From positions 97,923-161,922 of the forward strand of contig NW_019091512.1 of NCBI RefSeq assembly GCF_001949145.1: a DNA stretch of 64,000 nt. The letters run 5' to 3'. Source of the DNA: Acanthaster planci (Eukaryota > Echinodermata > Asteroidea > Valvatida > Acanthasteridae). The stretch's first letter is position 1. The number at the start of each line of letters is the position of its first letter. The notes below the pieces were generated by a model. That model saw only the letters and a list, made by a program, of their open reading frames with translations. It was not told where the DNA came from and ran no database searches. This document shows, piece by piece, positions 13,999 to 29,739 of this stretch. The translations under genes were made by a program, and so were the position numbers.

Positions 13999-14052
13999 CT
14001 GCGTGAACTAACAGACTTTATATTATATGATAAAGTCTGTTAGTTCACGCAG
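13999..14052. repeat. Perfect 23-bp inverted repeat (hairpin) with 8-base loop
   Basis: The left arm is 13999-14021, beginning CTGCGTGAACTAACAGAC. The loop is 14022-14029 (ATTATATG). The right arm at 14030-14052 is the exact reverse complement. An 8-base direct repeat, TAGATTTC, flanks it at 13965-13972 and 14055-14062 and could be a target-site duplication, although the enclosed ends show no known transposon terminus. Alternatives are a MITE remnant, a young palindrome or a small-RNA precursor; the perfect pairing favours a palindrome over a typical animal pre-miRNA. Confidence 0.9.
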
Positions 14053-14227
14053 GGTAGATTTCCGTAGATTTGTGGCCATCGGTCAGTTGCGGGCTTCGGG
14101 CCGAATGGTGAAGTGAAACCTAGCTTTAAGCTTGAAATTGTCGGGGATCTCTCACAATTCGGGACGGATGATAGTGGTTGTGCTGGTGTCGCTGGTTGTA
14201 ACACTGACGTCATATGCTGCTGGACTT

Positions 14228-14618
14228 TCAGTACTCTTTGTACTGACTGAAGCCACGGGTGGCCATCTTACCGTGCCGAATACAAACGTTGACTTGCACG
14301 CTGTCGCACCTATTGTTGGCACGAACGATTTTGGTGCGTTCGCGCGGTTACTCCCGTTAACACGAATAGGATGCGTGCGCATTACACTCGGGTACAGGAG
14401 TATACTCGCTCCCCCTCTAGCGAGAGTGTACTCTCGCTGACCCTTGGGTCGTACTTCAGCCGTTCGAGCGCTTAGGAGTATACCGGTACTCGTGTTAACG
14501 CGAGTAGCTCGCTCGAACGCACCCCCAGGTTCATAGTGGCGAGCAAGGCCTTTGCATTACCGTTGTATTTGGCACGGTAAGATGGCTGCCAGTGGCTTCA
14601 ATGACCAAAGAGGGCTGA
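14228..14618. mobile_element. Foldback/MITE-like element with long imperfect terminal inverted repeats
   Basis: The two halves are reverse complements of each other with divergence. The outer arm on the left contains TGAAGCCAC at 14248-14256 and GCCATCTTACCGTGCC at about 14262-14277. The right end contains the complements GGCACGGTAAGATGGC and GTGGCTTCA ending at 14600. Inner parts also pair: GGTGCGTTCG near 14334 with CGAACGCACC near 14513, and CGTTAACACGA with TCGTGTTAACG. The centre is a small palindrome (AGCGAGAGT/ACTCTCGCT, 14419-14438). No transposase is encoded, which is expected for a non-autonomous element. The ends are placed where TCAG...CTGA pairing stops; no clear target-site duplication was identified. 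Superfamily unknown. Confidence 0.8.
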
Positions 14619-14639
14619 TTACAGGCACTGAGAGCCCGA

Positions 14640-14745
14640 GACCCGATTTCACGAAACATTCCACAACGTTGTTGCGTGAATTACGCCTCATTTTACTGCG
14701 TGCGTTGCGCAACGAATTAAGAGCGATTTCACAAAACCTGTGATT
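14640..14745. repeat. Short duplicated motif GATTTCAC(G/A)AAAC next to the foldback element
   Basis: The motif occurs at 14645-14657 and 14725-14737, 80 bases apart. Between the copies are related strings (GTTGCGTGAATTA and GTTGCGCAACGAATTA). This could be a second small repeat element or an internal tandem duplication. Family unknown. Confidence 0.5.
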
Positions 14746-17700
14746 TGACGTCCGTGGGTTGTGATGGTGGTGATGCTGTGATGTTTACGGTGATGCTGTC
14801 TAAGATGAAGTTGATACCATAGGTTTTTAATTCCAGTCAGTGTACACGTGCTTATCCTGATTTGTTTTATACTCGTTAATCTGACAATAGTTGCTCTAAG
14901 TACGTCCTAACGATGACTAAAGTATGTTCTACCCTTTTTTTCTAATTTGTTTTTTATTTCTTTTTTACCTCATAATCCAAGTGTTGTGATTATTCCCATT
15001 CAAGTTGTCACTTAAAATAGCCCTTCTCCACCACACGTAAACTGACAGTGATTTATAATTTACGATGTCACACCATTTTGAACCAGAGTTGGTTAAGTCG
15101 ATGGAGAAAGGGCTTTAGTTTTACACGAGAGGAGTTTGGACACCATTCAAAAACGGTGGCTTCTTTGAACGCGCTTCAAGCCAACCAGTTCAAAGGTTTA
15201 AGCCACAGCATTGAAGAACATGGCGCATCGTGCTCATTCTACCAAGGTAATATATACTGGTCCAAAGTGGAAAATAAGCCATAAAATTTATTCTGTTAAG
15301 CGATTTGTCCCAGCTCGGTATAGGAGAGGAGACATGTATACCAAGAAAGCAGGGACTGTCTAACATGATCCAGTTGCAAAGAGGACGATAAAGAGATGAG
15401 GGTGCTATGGCGAACTGCTTTCTCCGTATACGCGGGGCGATAATGGACCCCCGTTTCCGCTGCCATACTATACCCCACGGCACTAGGGCTTCCCTACACC
15501 CCCCCCCCTTTCCGTGGCTGCATGAAATCTCGTCATTGCTAAGTGGCACCGACTTACAATATAATATTAATCATAACTGCGGCGGATCGGATGACGATCA
15601 TTGATTATGATATTTTAAGTACGACCCCGAGAGGGGCATGGCGGGTGATGGCAGCGGCTTTGTCTCTGCAGAACCCGGGGGTGTAACGTCACTTAAGCAA
15701 GGAACCCCCATTGCTCGTGGCTGCGACGATGGGCAGACTTCATTCAGTCTTAAGCACCTTTGACACACTCGCGCGTAAGCCGTTAAAGAAAACGCCAGAC
15801 ACTACTAACATCACCAGTTTAATGTACCTGTTAACGTGAAGCTAATGCATAACCAGTGCAGGTATTTATGGCGCTCAAACATCAACAGTGATTACTGGTA
15901 ATCACGGCAAAGCAGAAGACGAACGTCGAGGGTGATTAACAAGCAGAAATGTTATCGAAGAAGGCGAATGATAGCGGAAGTTTTATGCACCCTTTGTACA
16001 TTAAGCATCCTGCATCTCGAACGTCAACTGCATGCATGCATATACGTTGTCTGCAAAATTAATAGACTATTAATAGACTGTTGACTTCGCATAGTCATGA
16101 AGAAAATCGAGTAGAGGAAAGTCTGGAAAATATCCCTTCCGAATTGCATAAAATTACCACATTCGCTGACTGTTTCCTCTGAAACTTAAAAAAAGAAATC
16201 GCGACGGCTTTGCCAAGGATTGGCAGTATTTTGACCAACAAGGCAATGACGATAAATAAATTGTCCCCAGTTGTTCAGAGTGGAGGTATGATCACATGAT
16301 ACAGTCCTCATTGTTGTGAAGTCAAGCACACTTTATCTACCATACCAGGCTCTTAACGCCCTTGTGTCCCGTCATGCGTTGCAGGCGCTTAAAGTGACGA
16401 TAATGTGAGAAAATAATGAAGAAACAAGAACTTCTTCAAATACTCTCTCTGTTTGCAATTTCTTTGGTACTTCTTCAGAGCCTAATTTCAGCATTCTTTG
16501 TTTCACCTGTTGTTTCTTGTTAGTTATTGGGAACTACAAATTTACATTTTGTTTTCCATTAAACCGACACTCTTCAATGTTTCTCTAAGCTATAATAAAT
16601 TACCGGTATCTCCCACAGAAGTATCGACGTTGCATCTTTAACGATGAGAAAATTAGTGGAAACTGATTTTTTTTTTTACTGGTGAAACAAAATTGTAATT
16701 TTCGTGGCCTTATCGCACAGCAATCTGCCAGCGTCGCAGTGGCGTTTCCCGCCTGATTCCTGGGGCAGTAAGGCCGGCTATTTTCATTGTCTTGTCACCG
16801 GGCCCCTACAGTCGCGACTTGCCGGTCCACGCGTCGCATCTTTGCCCGTCAAGTGACTCATCTGGACGGCATCAACCTTCTCCTCGTCCGCTGGGCCCCC
16901 AGGTGCGAGAAACTGATTGAAACTAATAGCCTTGACTTCCGCAGTTTGGGGAAGACTCCGGAATTTTTAATAAATTCACCTCTCCTACCCGATTTTTTTC
17001 TCTGTGGTCTGCACTCTTCGTAATTAGCGACGTCAAAGATCTGGAGCGGACGCGGGAACCTTTAAGGAGCCAATCGATCGAAGCCGATGAGGTAGACCGA
17101 TCCTCACTGCTTTCTGACTTGTAAGCAAAGCATTATAACACCATAGCGTGGCCATCTCGAATGACAACGGCGTATAATCTTGTTAGAATCCTGCATGGAT
17201 TGGGATTAATTTTGAGGAAGATATCTCAAGGAACTCTGAAGTTCCCCATTTTATTGTTCACCTGAAAACGAAAAACTTGGACGTCGGTGTCTTATGATAC
17301 CAACATTTGCCGTATCACTCCATCGCGCGATCGGATGGTTCATTGAGCTGAACACCCAAACAGCATTCTGCCGAAATGATACAGGCAAAGAATTTTCAAA
17401 TTCCCATGTGACCGTACGAAATGTGTTTAACATGCAGTTCCGCGGCGCAGCCCGCGAAGTAACTTCTTGTAACAACATGTCCTACTTTGAGCGATTTCGA
17501 CAAATTAAGCATTACATTTCTTTGTACTATACAGCCAGAGATTCAACAGCTAAGCATCATCAAGAACACATCCGACTCTTGACTATAAATATTACCCTTC
17601 AGCCCCCTGTCGGTCAACCCCCAAAATATTGTTATTCTTTTGGGGAATGGAACTATGGAACATGTTTTCTTTCTTTCTTGCGGTACCCATCGTACCACTC

Positions 17701-18280
17701 TTCAAACTGAGCCTCCTTTCGTATTGTTTTGATTGGACTAGCCTACGGATGAGCCGGCGATTTAATTCGCCTGCTTTCTTTTTGGCCTGAGCACAAACTC
17801 TCAATTTAATTTGACTGATTGCTTGGCAAAGCGTCGCCTGTGATGCAAACGACGGAGATGTGGGATATGCCCCCCCCCCGTCAGATTCTGGAACACACCA
17901 TCTTGATAAAAGTTACCCCAATAAAATTCCCCTTGAACCTCTCTTCCTGTTCGGTAGTGTTTTGCTGTTTTGTCACGTCGCACAAATTCACACCTTGTTG
18001 CTTGTTCCCCCGCATGTTCTCGTGTCCTTGCTTTTATCCAGGCTCCCGTTGCCTCTAACCTCATTCGCGGCAGTAGTTACATGGCTTTTTGTTTATATTT
18101 CGCTCCATGCCATGCTGGCGGTTACTACCGCGATATGGCGATCGCTTACCACTGGGCCAAGCACGTGCAGCGCGCCATAAGATCACATTAATATGATACG
18201 AATATTTCGTACATTATGCCTCTTCGTATTAACGGCACGCCACTTTGCGTGTGCTGTGTATGGGATAGCGCTAAACAAGG
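14746..18280. other. Intergenic sequence with GC-rich patches at about 15400-15750, 16740-16920 and 17740-18180
   Basis: No gene recognised. The ORFs at 15190-15549 (-), 17294-17710 (+) and 17860-18180 (+) lack recognisable domains and overlap frames on the other strand. A poly-C run at about 17871-17879 and another at about 15500-15508 are simple sequence. Confidence 0.4.
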
Positions 18281-20289
18281 TGACCGCAGCGTAGTTATGA
18301 ATGGAGGGGCAGATAGCCGGGCGATTATGACGATGCCATCAGGTCACGCCCCTGTCTTGCAGCTCACCAATCAAAGCCCGGTGTGATGACAGCTCTTGTT
18401 TGATTGGCGTGCACTCCTTGGTAGCAAGAATCTGCTTTTTCCTATGTTTTTTTTTCTTACGGCACGAGTGCCAACCAAAGGGAGTTTATGTCGAGAGACG
18501 AGGGGGTTTGAATTTGGCGAAAGAAAAAAAAGAACAAGAACCCAGATGACCACCCATGAATACCATCTGACCCAACGTATCATACTATCCGTTCACCACA
18601 CCAGCAAGCCAGAAAATGAGCATTTTGGCTGCACACTTGAAGCGGGTGACGATTTTTTCCTCTTCCCTCCTGCACATTTTTTCCCTATTCTTTTAAACCG
18701 AATCACCGACGAAACGCAAGCACCGCGCGCCGTGCCTTTGCATATTTTGTGTGCTCGTGGAGGGGGCGATCGAGGGAACGTGTAGCGGGTAGTCAGGGAT
18801 GTCGGGCAACTGTGCTTCACTCGGCTGGTAAGGGTTCGTGACTTCTCACGGTTTTGGGGACCGGCGCTGGCAAGGGTTTGCACACGTTTGGTCTGCGTGC
18901 TGTATCAATGCATGACACTCCATCGCAACTTATCTGGAAAACACTGGCCGGGGACACAGGCACCCCGGAAAAAGACAAAACAAAAAGGAAAGAAGCAGGG
19001 GGAAACTTGACCTGCACACGCTCGTACAACACATACTTATACATACTCACGACTTGTTTGCTGTTTGTTTTTTCGTGGCTGATTAGGTCGCGGACTACCC
19101 ACATCGGTGATTTCTCGGACGAGCCAGAACTTCGGTAAGTACCAAAACCATTCTGAGCGTAATGCATCATATGCCGAAATCACGGGCACGACACGTCGAC
19201 CGGTAGCGTTTAGCACTTGTACCTTAACCGTAAAGCAACATGACTTATGCCGGTCTGCATTATAGATCAAGGTTTTTGTGCCCTTTTGAACCATTTCTAA
19301 TAGAACAATGTTTTGTAGATTGGAGTCCTTTGGTGTTCAGTCTGTAGCGTCAGTGTGGCGTCGCGAGTTGCTTAGGGTGTACTGGTGATGGGGCGTCAGG
19401 GGACGAAATCTGCTACGTCTGTTGGTGATTTATGTTATTCCAACTGCTATGCACTCATGACTTTGTGTTCCATTATTGGAATGGCATTGAAATGAACACC
19501 AAGCTTGTCAAGGGTACATGGATTCAGCGGAACCCTTGCTGCCGAAGTCAGATTCAACAGATGCTGACACCTTGCAGATCAGTGCCCTCGTTGAACGGGG
19601 AGAAAAGTACGGACGTTGGACGGACCAGGAGTTCGGAGATTGAAACTTGTTCTATGGGTGCATTTTAAATTGATGGTGTGGCCAAGGATGCATGTGGTTC
19701 CAATATTGGGATTAACCTAAGAGACGAGGCAGTGATGAAGATGGATGTACGTGGCTGAGGCCGCCATGCCCAAGTTGGGCCTTGTGTGGGCCGGTGTGTT
19801 GGAAGAGAAGACGGTAGTTAGGAAGGGTCCGATGCACCGTGATCTTCAGATTACTCGAACTCATGTCATCGGTAGGGAGAGTTTTCTTGCTGAACCATTG
19901 GCATCATGCTTAGAGTTAATTTTAAAGACTTATTTCGAGGATCAATTCCTAACAGTACGCTGAATGCTGAAGCCTTGCGATTATGCTAGCGCGTTATATT
20001 TGGACTTAACGTCGGTTAAATAAAAACAGACGCGCGGTGCAGTTACATGCGCTGGCATACGATGCCTATTCCATAATACATGATTCCCTCGGCCGAGAGC
20101 TTTTACCCAGTTCGGGACGGAAAGACGTTACGATTCTGCAGATGCTTTGGAGCCACCCTGATCCAATCAGAGCACCTTTGGAGGTAGGAAATGCGGAGTT
20201 GGAAACAGGAGCAGAAATAAAGAAAGAAAAAAGGGGGTCTACCCTGATTGACACATCAGAATTCAAGTTCGTGTATTTATAGATGGTGC
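18281..20289. other. Upstream sim flank, possible distal regulatory sequence
   Basis: A GC-rich stretch at about 18280-19150 is followed by mixed sequence. It includes GACCACCCA at 18548-18556, an exact match to the GLI/Ci consensus, and CTTTGCATATTTTG near 18736, which is POU-like. TACGTG occurs at 19748-19753. No coding exon recognised. The regulatory role is inference from motifs only. Confidence 0.3.
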
Positions 20290-20959
20290 TCCGCCATGCA
20301 TGACGCAGTGTGCGCTTTGATTAATCCGGGGATCTGTGGTGTCCCGTGTGCCACGCACTCACACACACAGGCAGTAGTAAGCGCCGGCTTCACTCACTGT
20401 ACGAACGGCGGCCTGGACGCCCGCCCGTTCCCTGTAGCTCCAGGAAGACAGCGTGGTCCTGCCCCGCTACCGTGGATGGAAGACTGTCCCACCCCGGACA
20501 CACAAAACCAAAAACATCTTTGGGAAAATGACGGCATCCCGCTGACAAGACTTGGCAACATGCGCGGGTAATTTTTTTTGCCCCTATCCCGGCACCCTTC
20601 CTTGCCCCGATAAATGCGGGGAGAGGTCGCTTTTTTGTGCGGGCATAGGTCCAGCTGGATTTGTTTCATCTGCGAACAATTCAACTTGCAGGGAGGAATC
20701 AGAGCGTGTTACTGGGCCGACCAGACGGCACAGCCCCTGGGGTAGATCTGTGCGATCGCTGGCTGGGACGCACTGCCAAAAATATTGTACCGCTGGGCCT
20801 TGGACTGCGTGTCAGCGAGACTCGACAACACTGCGAAATGGAACTTCGCTATTGAAATCTTCATGCTGGAGATGTGCACATACGTTTTCACGTTGGGGAA
20901 AGAATTTCCACTGGTTCGACAAGAAAAAACTAAATCAACGCTGTAGCCAGATATATAGT
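20290..20959. other. GC-rich patch about 0.5-1 kb upstream of the sim start codon
   Basis: GC-rich sequence with open frames on both strands and in several frames (20248-20571 +, 20394-20684 -, 20552-20962 +), none recognisable. It could be part of a CpG-rich promoter region or an upstream non-coding exon of sim. No start site can be read from the sequence alone. Confidence 0.35.
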
Positions 20960-24329
<3,370 letters not shown>

Positions 24330-24720
24330 TACTTGTCTTTAACGGCCCAATACAGAGACATCCTTCTTTTTAAGAAGAAAAGAGCAGAGCTTTAATCGGA
24401 TCAGGCCGGTATCACTCCCCGTCAGATGCCATTAAACCACGGCTGGACACACTGTGGTGAGCCCGGTGTTCGATCGGGGGGCCACTGTGAGCCTTTTCAT
24501 AGGGGTTTTTATTTTTCCGCCTCTGCTGGGGCGGTCCCTTTTGGGGGCCAGCTAAGTCTAATTGAATTCTCGAGCCACTTATTGAGCCCCTATTAAAATT
24601 TCACACCTCGGACAATGAGGAAGGTGTGGGAAGCTTCAAGGAGGCCGTGAAATAGATTGGCAGGGGCTCACGGTACGTGTACATCTCCAGTAACTATCAC
24701 ATGTGTGTAGTCACCGAGGT
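24330..24720 (+). promoter_or_regulatory. Candidate intronic regulatory block with paired T-box-like sites
   Basis: A sharply bounded GC-rich block within AT-rich flanks. It contains TTTCACACCT at 24599-24608, a close T-box half-site match, and the reverse-complement core AGGTGTG at 24622-24628, 13 bases apart. ACAAT (Sox-like) lies between them and TGTGGGAA (Su(H)-like) overlaps the second at 24625-24632. TCTAATTGAATT and a TACGTG at 24674-24679 are nearby. No open frame of note. Enhancer function is inferred from motif clustering. Confidence 0.35.
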
Positions 24721-27080
24721 GTAATTGATCCTATACATAGGGGCCCGGTTCACGACAATCAGCACTCTGTGTCTTGCAACAGAGCTTGGACCTTGTGAAG
24801 TTGTGCAGGCTTCTTGCAAGTTGTATGACTGGTGCCAGCACCGCAATCCAGACTTCAACGAGGATTTTGTTGTTGTTGTTTGTTGTTGTGGTTGTTATTG
24901 TGGTGGTGTTGTAGAAGTAGACCCCAGCATGTTGCATTTTGTTCAACGTGATTTTCAGGCCTTTCTTGTAACGCACACCGTACCAGAGAGACACGCACAT
25001 GCAGACGTGGTGGTAACTGTTCAGTGCAAATGTGTGCAGTTATTTTCACCCCAAAGCTTGACCATGGAAATCTATTTTACACTTTATCCACGAGTTTAGG
25101 CAGTCGTTTTTAGTCTGTCTGATCTTGCGGTGAAATGAAAAGAGAGAGAGAGAAGCACCCGAAGGCACAGTTTGCATAATAATGCCTTTGCAGTGGCGTA
25201 ACTGACTTGCCTGGTCGTCTTTATATCTGGTCTGTAAACGGCCGTCGTTTGTAAGAAATAGACACAGAATAGCGCCAAGATGAAAATCTGTGTGATACCG
25301 AAGGCAGCTTTAATTATGAACTCCCCCACTCAACAGACAGCCTGACAAAGGGACAAAGACAACCCGTCTTTTCTTCACACCCTTGTCAAATTCTCGGGCA
25401 AAGAATGGACACCAGTTAATCAAACACCGTTGGTGTAAGGATTCCCCTAAAGTTTTCACTGGCACAAAAGCCGGTGGTAATTTGGTTGCGCTAGCACAGG
25501 TGCGCGGATCTTTATATGCTCAACTTTTCCCCCCTCTCTTCCAAGGGATTGTCGTGCGAGTAGCGCGGGTGGCCCTGCAGGCTGACCCCCTTGAGGTGGG
25601 TCATATTTACCCGTCTGCGGGCTCACCGCGGCCCCGGCGTGTAGAGGGCTTCGCAGTACATGTATAGAGTACTGAATGTTGGGTCAGATCATTATATTCA
25701 AAAGGGGTCCAATTTTTGGGGTGTCCCCGTCACATGATTATACAAGAGTTATTAAGTAGTGTTATTCCCTATCAAACAAATAAAATTGTTTGAAGTCGAG
25801 TTCGATGACATTTCCATTTCAAATTACGCAGGTCCGGTGTAAAAGGGACACAAACAGTGTTGCACTTTTGGACCCCAAATTTACAGAAAAACTCAAGTCC
25901 AAAATCCATTAAACAACCATTACCTTGACATTCACGTTGCTTCCAATTTTACTTGACGTTGGGCTATAAAAAGTGCTGCTTTTGTTTAGTATATCGTGTC
26001 CACTTTTGCGCGACCTGTTTTCACTTGCCAATAGCCACCCTCGTACAATATTTTCATGCTCTTTTAGTTCAAATATAAATATCTATATTTCCCTTGTTTA
26101 TTCCGATATAAAGAAACAAAGCATCCTAATTACTTTCGGGAACATAGCCAACTTGTTACTTTTTGAGTTTGGGTCACTTATTGTCTGTCAGGGGAATGTT
26201 CGGGAAATGTAATTAAAGTATAATTGTATTTAAATTATTTCATATTTTGAAGTATTTCATTTCAAAACAGCATGCCCCAGGCCTTTTGCTGCTGGCAACG
26301 CCCCGCTAAATCCCAAATCTGATTGCCACATTTGGAATGTTCTTCATGTCTTTTGTGCTCCGAATGTATTGCGAAGCGTCGCTTGCCGCCATTTTGATTT
26401 TAGATTACACGACCCTCTCCCACTGTCGCTAACCTCAATATGCCGCACGCGTCGCTGTATTTGCCTTTGCCCAGCCCCGTCGCGCGCGTCTGTCCTTCGC
26501 CTTTTTTTCTCTCTCTCTCTGTCGTCAGAATACGAAGCTTTGGTTTCTCGCAGTGCCTGCTGTATTCTAACAGCTTTTTAGCATAACCTGTCGATAACGG
26601 AGTTTCCTCTTTGCCTTCTTTTCATGTTTATGGAGAATTAAAGACTTCCCTTGAGGTTTGCGCGGCGGTCGGAGCATCGAACGCTTCTGTTCCCCCAGTG
26701 CGCGTTTGTTGTCTGTTCCAGCCATGGCGGGTGCCGGGATGGGACTCGCCAGGGAACGACCCTTTTATGTCCTAACTCGCGTCGTGGCTTGTGGGGACTT
26801 GTAAGGCCGTTGTGCACTGTATTTATTCTGTTCGTTGTTCGGTCGTTTCGAGTCCTGCTCCAAAATTAAATTTCGGGTTGTATTCCGAGACTGCTAATGA
26901 AAATGATCAACGCTACAGCCTGCCACACCGGCGGCCTGTGATCTCTCGTTTGTGGCGATCGTTACTGTACCCATGATCCCTCCTTGGTTTGGATATATGG
27001 AATAGGCCTGTGACGAGTGAGAAAAAAAAGATGTTGGCAATTTTCGGCTCAATTTGATGAAATATTAATGAGCTGCAGAT
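24721..27080 (+). other. Intron 1 with simple repeats and GC-rich patches at about 25490-25670 and 26270-26990
   Basis: A degenerate TTG repeat runs from about 24868 to 24914, with (AG)n at 25140-25153 and (CT)n at 26509-26520. No exon recognised; ORFs overlapping the simple repeats are artefacts of composition. Confidence 0.45.
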
Positions 27081-29739
27081 CTAGCGAAGATGATGGGCAA
27101 TTCACGAAGATTTAATTCCGGTGCCCAGCCAAGCCTCTGTAAAACCGCAAGGAGCGGGATCGACCGGCGGTTGGGGTGGAGGATGAGGGGGCGGGGGAGA
27201 ATCGGGGATCAATCTCGTGCCCAGTGGATTTCCCAACGGGCCATTTTACACGCTTCCTCGTTAGATACCGTCAGCCACCCCTTTCGACTGAGACTATAGG
27301 ATTGCCATTTCAGGAAAAGAAGCCACCGTAAAAGGCCGCTGAGACGGCAGATAAGAGCAGCTTCTGTTCGTTGCCTTCTGTCTCCCCCAACCGTCCTCTC
27401 ATCCTTTTTGCCTCGATTTCTTTTCTTCTCCCCAATTCGTCTTCTGATCTGGCTTTTTGATGTAGAACGGGATTACACATAATCCCACTGGTATCGCCCC
27501 ACGAGGGCCGTGAAACACATATCAGTGGACCGGGGAAATTGCCACTTTCTACCGGGTGGGTTTTTTGATGGACAGCTGGTGTGTCCCAGGCGTTCCACGG
27601 TCTGAAAGATGCCATTTCCGAATAATACCACATTGACTGCATTGTACGTGCTTTGTCGGGGCAGAAATCTGCCTTTGGAGTATAACATGGTATAAAATTG
27701 ATTACGGGGGAAGAATTCTGCTCGCTTGGGTTTATGTCCCTTTCTATTTTTGTTTGAAAGACAAAAATGGCCTTTTTATGAGTTTCCAGATGTCGCATAG
27801 GCCTATGTGTACGAGTCTCAGCCCATAAAGAAGCCGCATGCAGATAAACCCCTGTGGGTTCAGGATTCAGTTGAAGTCTGAAGTATTCAGGGGCGCCGTT
27901 TTGGCGGGAAAATTCTCGATCTGGAAAAAATGGGGCGATCTTTACTTTTGCGATCTAGCGCCCCTGACTTGAAGGCATGCCGGCTGTCAGGTCGTCACGA
28001 TGCCGCACTGTAACTCAAGGAAGGTACAACGGGACTCTACAATTAATTTTGTCCATGAAAGGGGAGATCCCTGAATTCTGACATTCAAATGTAAAAACGG
28101 AAAACCTGTTAAAGTTGCTCTTTTATGACGGAATACCGAGGTAGCAAACCCGACGTACTGCGCATACTTCTCTTCAAAGTTTCAGGTGCTCGGCTTTGAA
28201 AGGATTTTTGACGTCAACAAACTGAACAAGGCAGGATGAGCGACTGACGTTTAGAGTGAATCGCTTTGTAGTTTTAAAACAAAGTGCAAAGCCAAATGGA
28301 CGATACTTTGATATGAAGTACAACATATTATGTGACATATCGCTGTTGTTAAAGAGTGATGTTTAGCGCTTGGGTGTAGCCACAAATGTAACACTTATTT
28401 TCAAACTTTAATCTCCTGAGCCCCTTCCCCCCTTTTTTTACTTCAGTTTGGTATCAGTATTTCAAGCGACCTTTCCCCCTGGCAGTCAATTCACGGAGAC
28501 GTTGCACTGCCTAGTTAATGTTTGACGGTGTGTGTGACTTTGAATAGCAAGTACCGCCTTCAAGACCCTTACAACAACTCCCCCAACAGTGCCTTGCGCT
28601 CGCTGCTTCCCGCTCTAGTGTTTTAATAGCGAGCTTACTCAGCTCTTGATATGGCTATTTAAGCCATCTTCAAGAGGGCAGGCTCGGGCTGAGGACACTT
28701 AGAAGTGAACTGAGAATCTTCGACGTAAAAAAACATAAACCCTCTCCGCTTTGTTGTTGTTAAATGATTGGATCTATTAACCGCTTAAGGTATGAGGAGC
28801 ATCGGCGCAAACCCAAGGGGATATTGGGGTACATGTCCCCACTTTTCGACCCATAAGGAATGGGCCATTGGATCACCCTGCCGCCTTTTCGTAGAGAGGA
28901 ACAATGAGGGAGATTGTGACGAGTTTTTTCTGACTTTTTTTAATGACACTCAAAAATATATGCCGATTTAATGTAAGGTTCTTCGGAGTGTACATCTGTA
29001 TAACGACGAACCGCATGATATCATATGTTATCAGCAACCTACCCCCTCACACATTCATAGTCAGGCAAGTCGCCCCCCCCATCCCGGCACAAATCCTCGT
29101 CACATGATAATGAGCCTCTTGATAATGACAGAGTCCCTAAAAACTAGTTTGAAAGCCAAAAGCCAAAAGAGCACCCCTCAATAGAGTAAGGACCTCCCAT
29201 TGCATTTCATGAGCGGTGGTAAATTTGCCAACGACTTCGTCTTCATGAGGCTGTATTAGGTGGATTTTAAAATTTGGTATTTCGGCCGACGCACTGCCGT
29301 GACAGGGAAAGGACGGTTCAGTCAATCGTATTCCAAATTGTAAGAAAGCATTTGCAATGCTGTGAAGAAAATGGAGCCTAGAATCTGTTGTAAAACAGCT
29401 GCCACACGGAGAGATTATCAGTTGACTGGCTTGTCATGTAGGTCATCATTTCAAACTAACATTGGGCATTTTTCTCGAGCTGAAGTCTCATCTTTTTTCT
29501 TGAGTCACAATTCATTTATTCAACAGAAACTTAAATTCAGTGGCAGAATGTGTAACTAATTCCAAGTCTTGTCTTGAACTTTAAACTATATTTAACTGTA
29601 CTGTTCAAGTCAGTCCCATTAAAGAAAGGAATGTTACATTGTAATCAGGCTATGGTCCCTCAGTGCACCCAATTCCAGTGTTCATGTATTTATCGAACCT
29701 GATGCTGTAGTGATATCATTCCTATAGTTGATACATGCA
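27081..29739 (+). other. Intron 1, GC-rich stretch at about 27120-27980, then AT-rich
   Basis: The 162-codon minus-strand frame at 27310-27798 has no recognised domain. An inverted pair, TCAGGGGCGC/GCGCCCCTGA (27887-27896 and 27958-27967), flanks about 60 bases containing two GCGATCT copies. Smaller GC-rich patches lie near 28580-28700 and 28790-28880. Confidence 0.4.

Noticed and set aside
14132-14440. ORF of 102 codons
   Set aside because: Most of it lies within the foldback element and it is matched by an opposite-strand frame, so it reflects the inverted repeat rather than a gene.
24868-24914. TTG-rich run that reads as a Val/Cys-rich peptide within an ORF
   Set aside because: It is a degenerate trinucleotide repeat, not a coding repeat.
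27310-27798. Minus-strand ORF of 162 codons
   Set aside because: No recognised domain; a second minus-strand phase is open over the same bases, so composition explains it.
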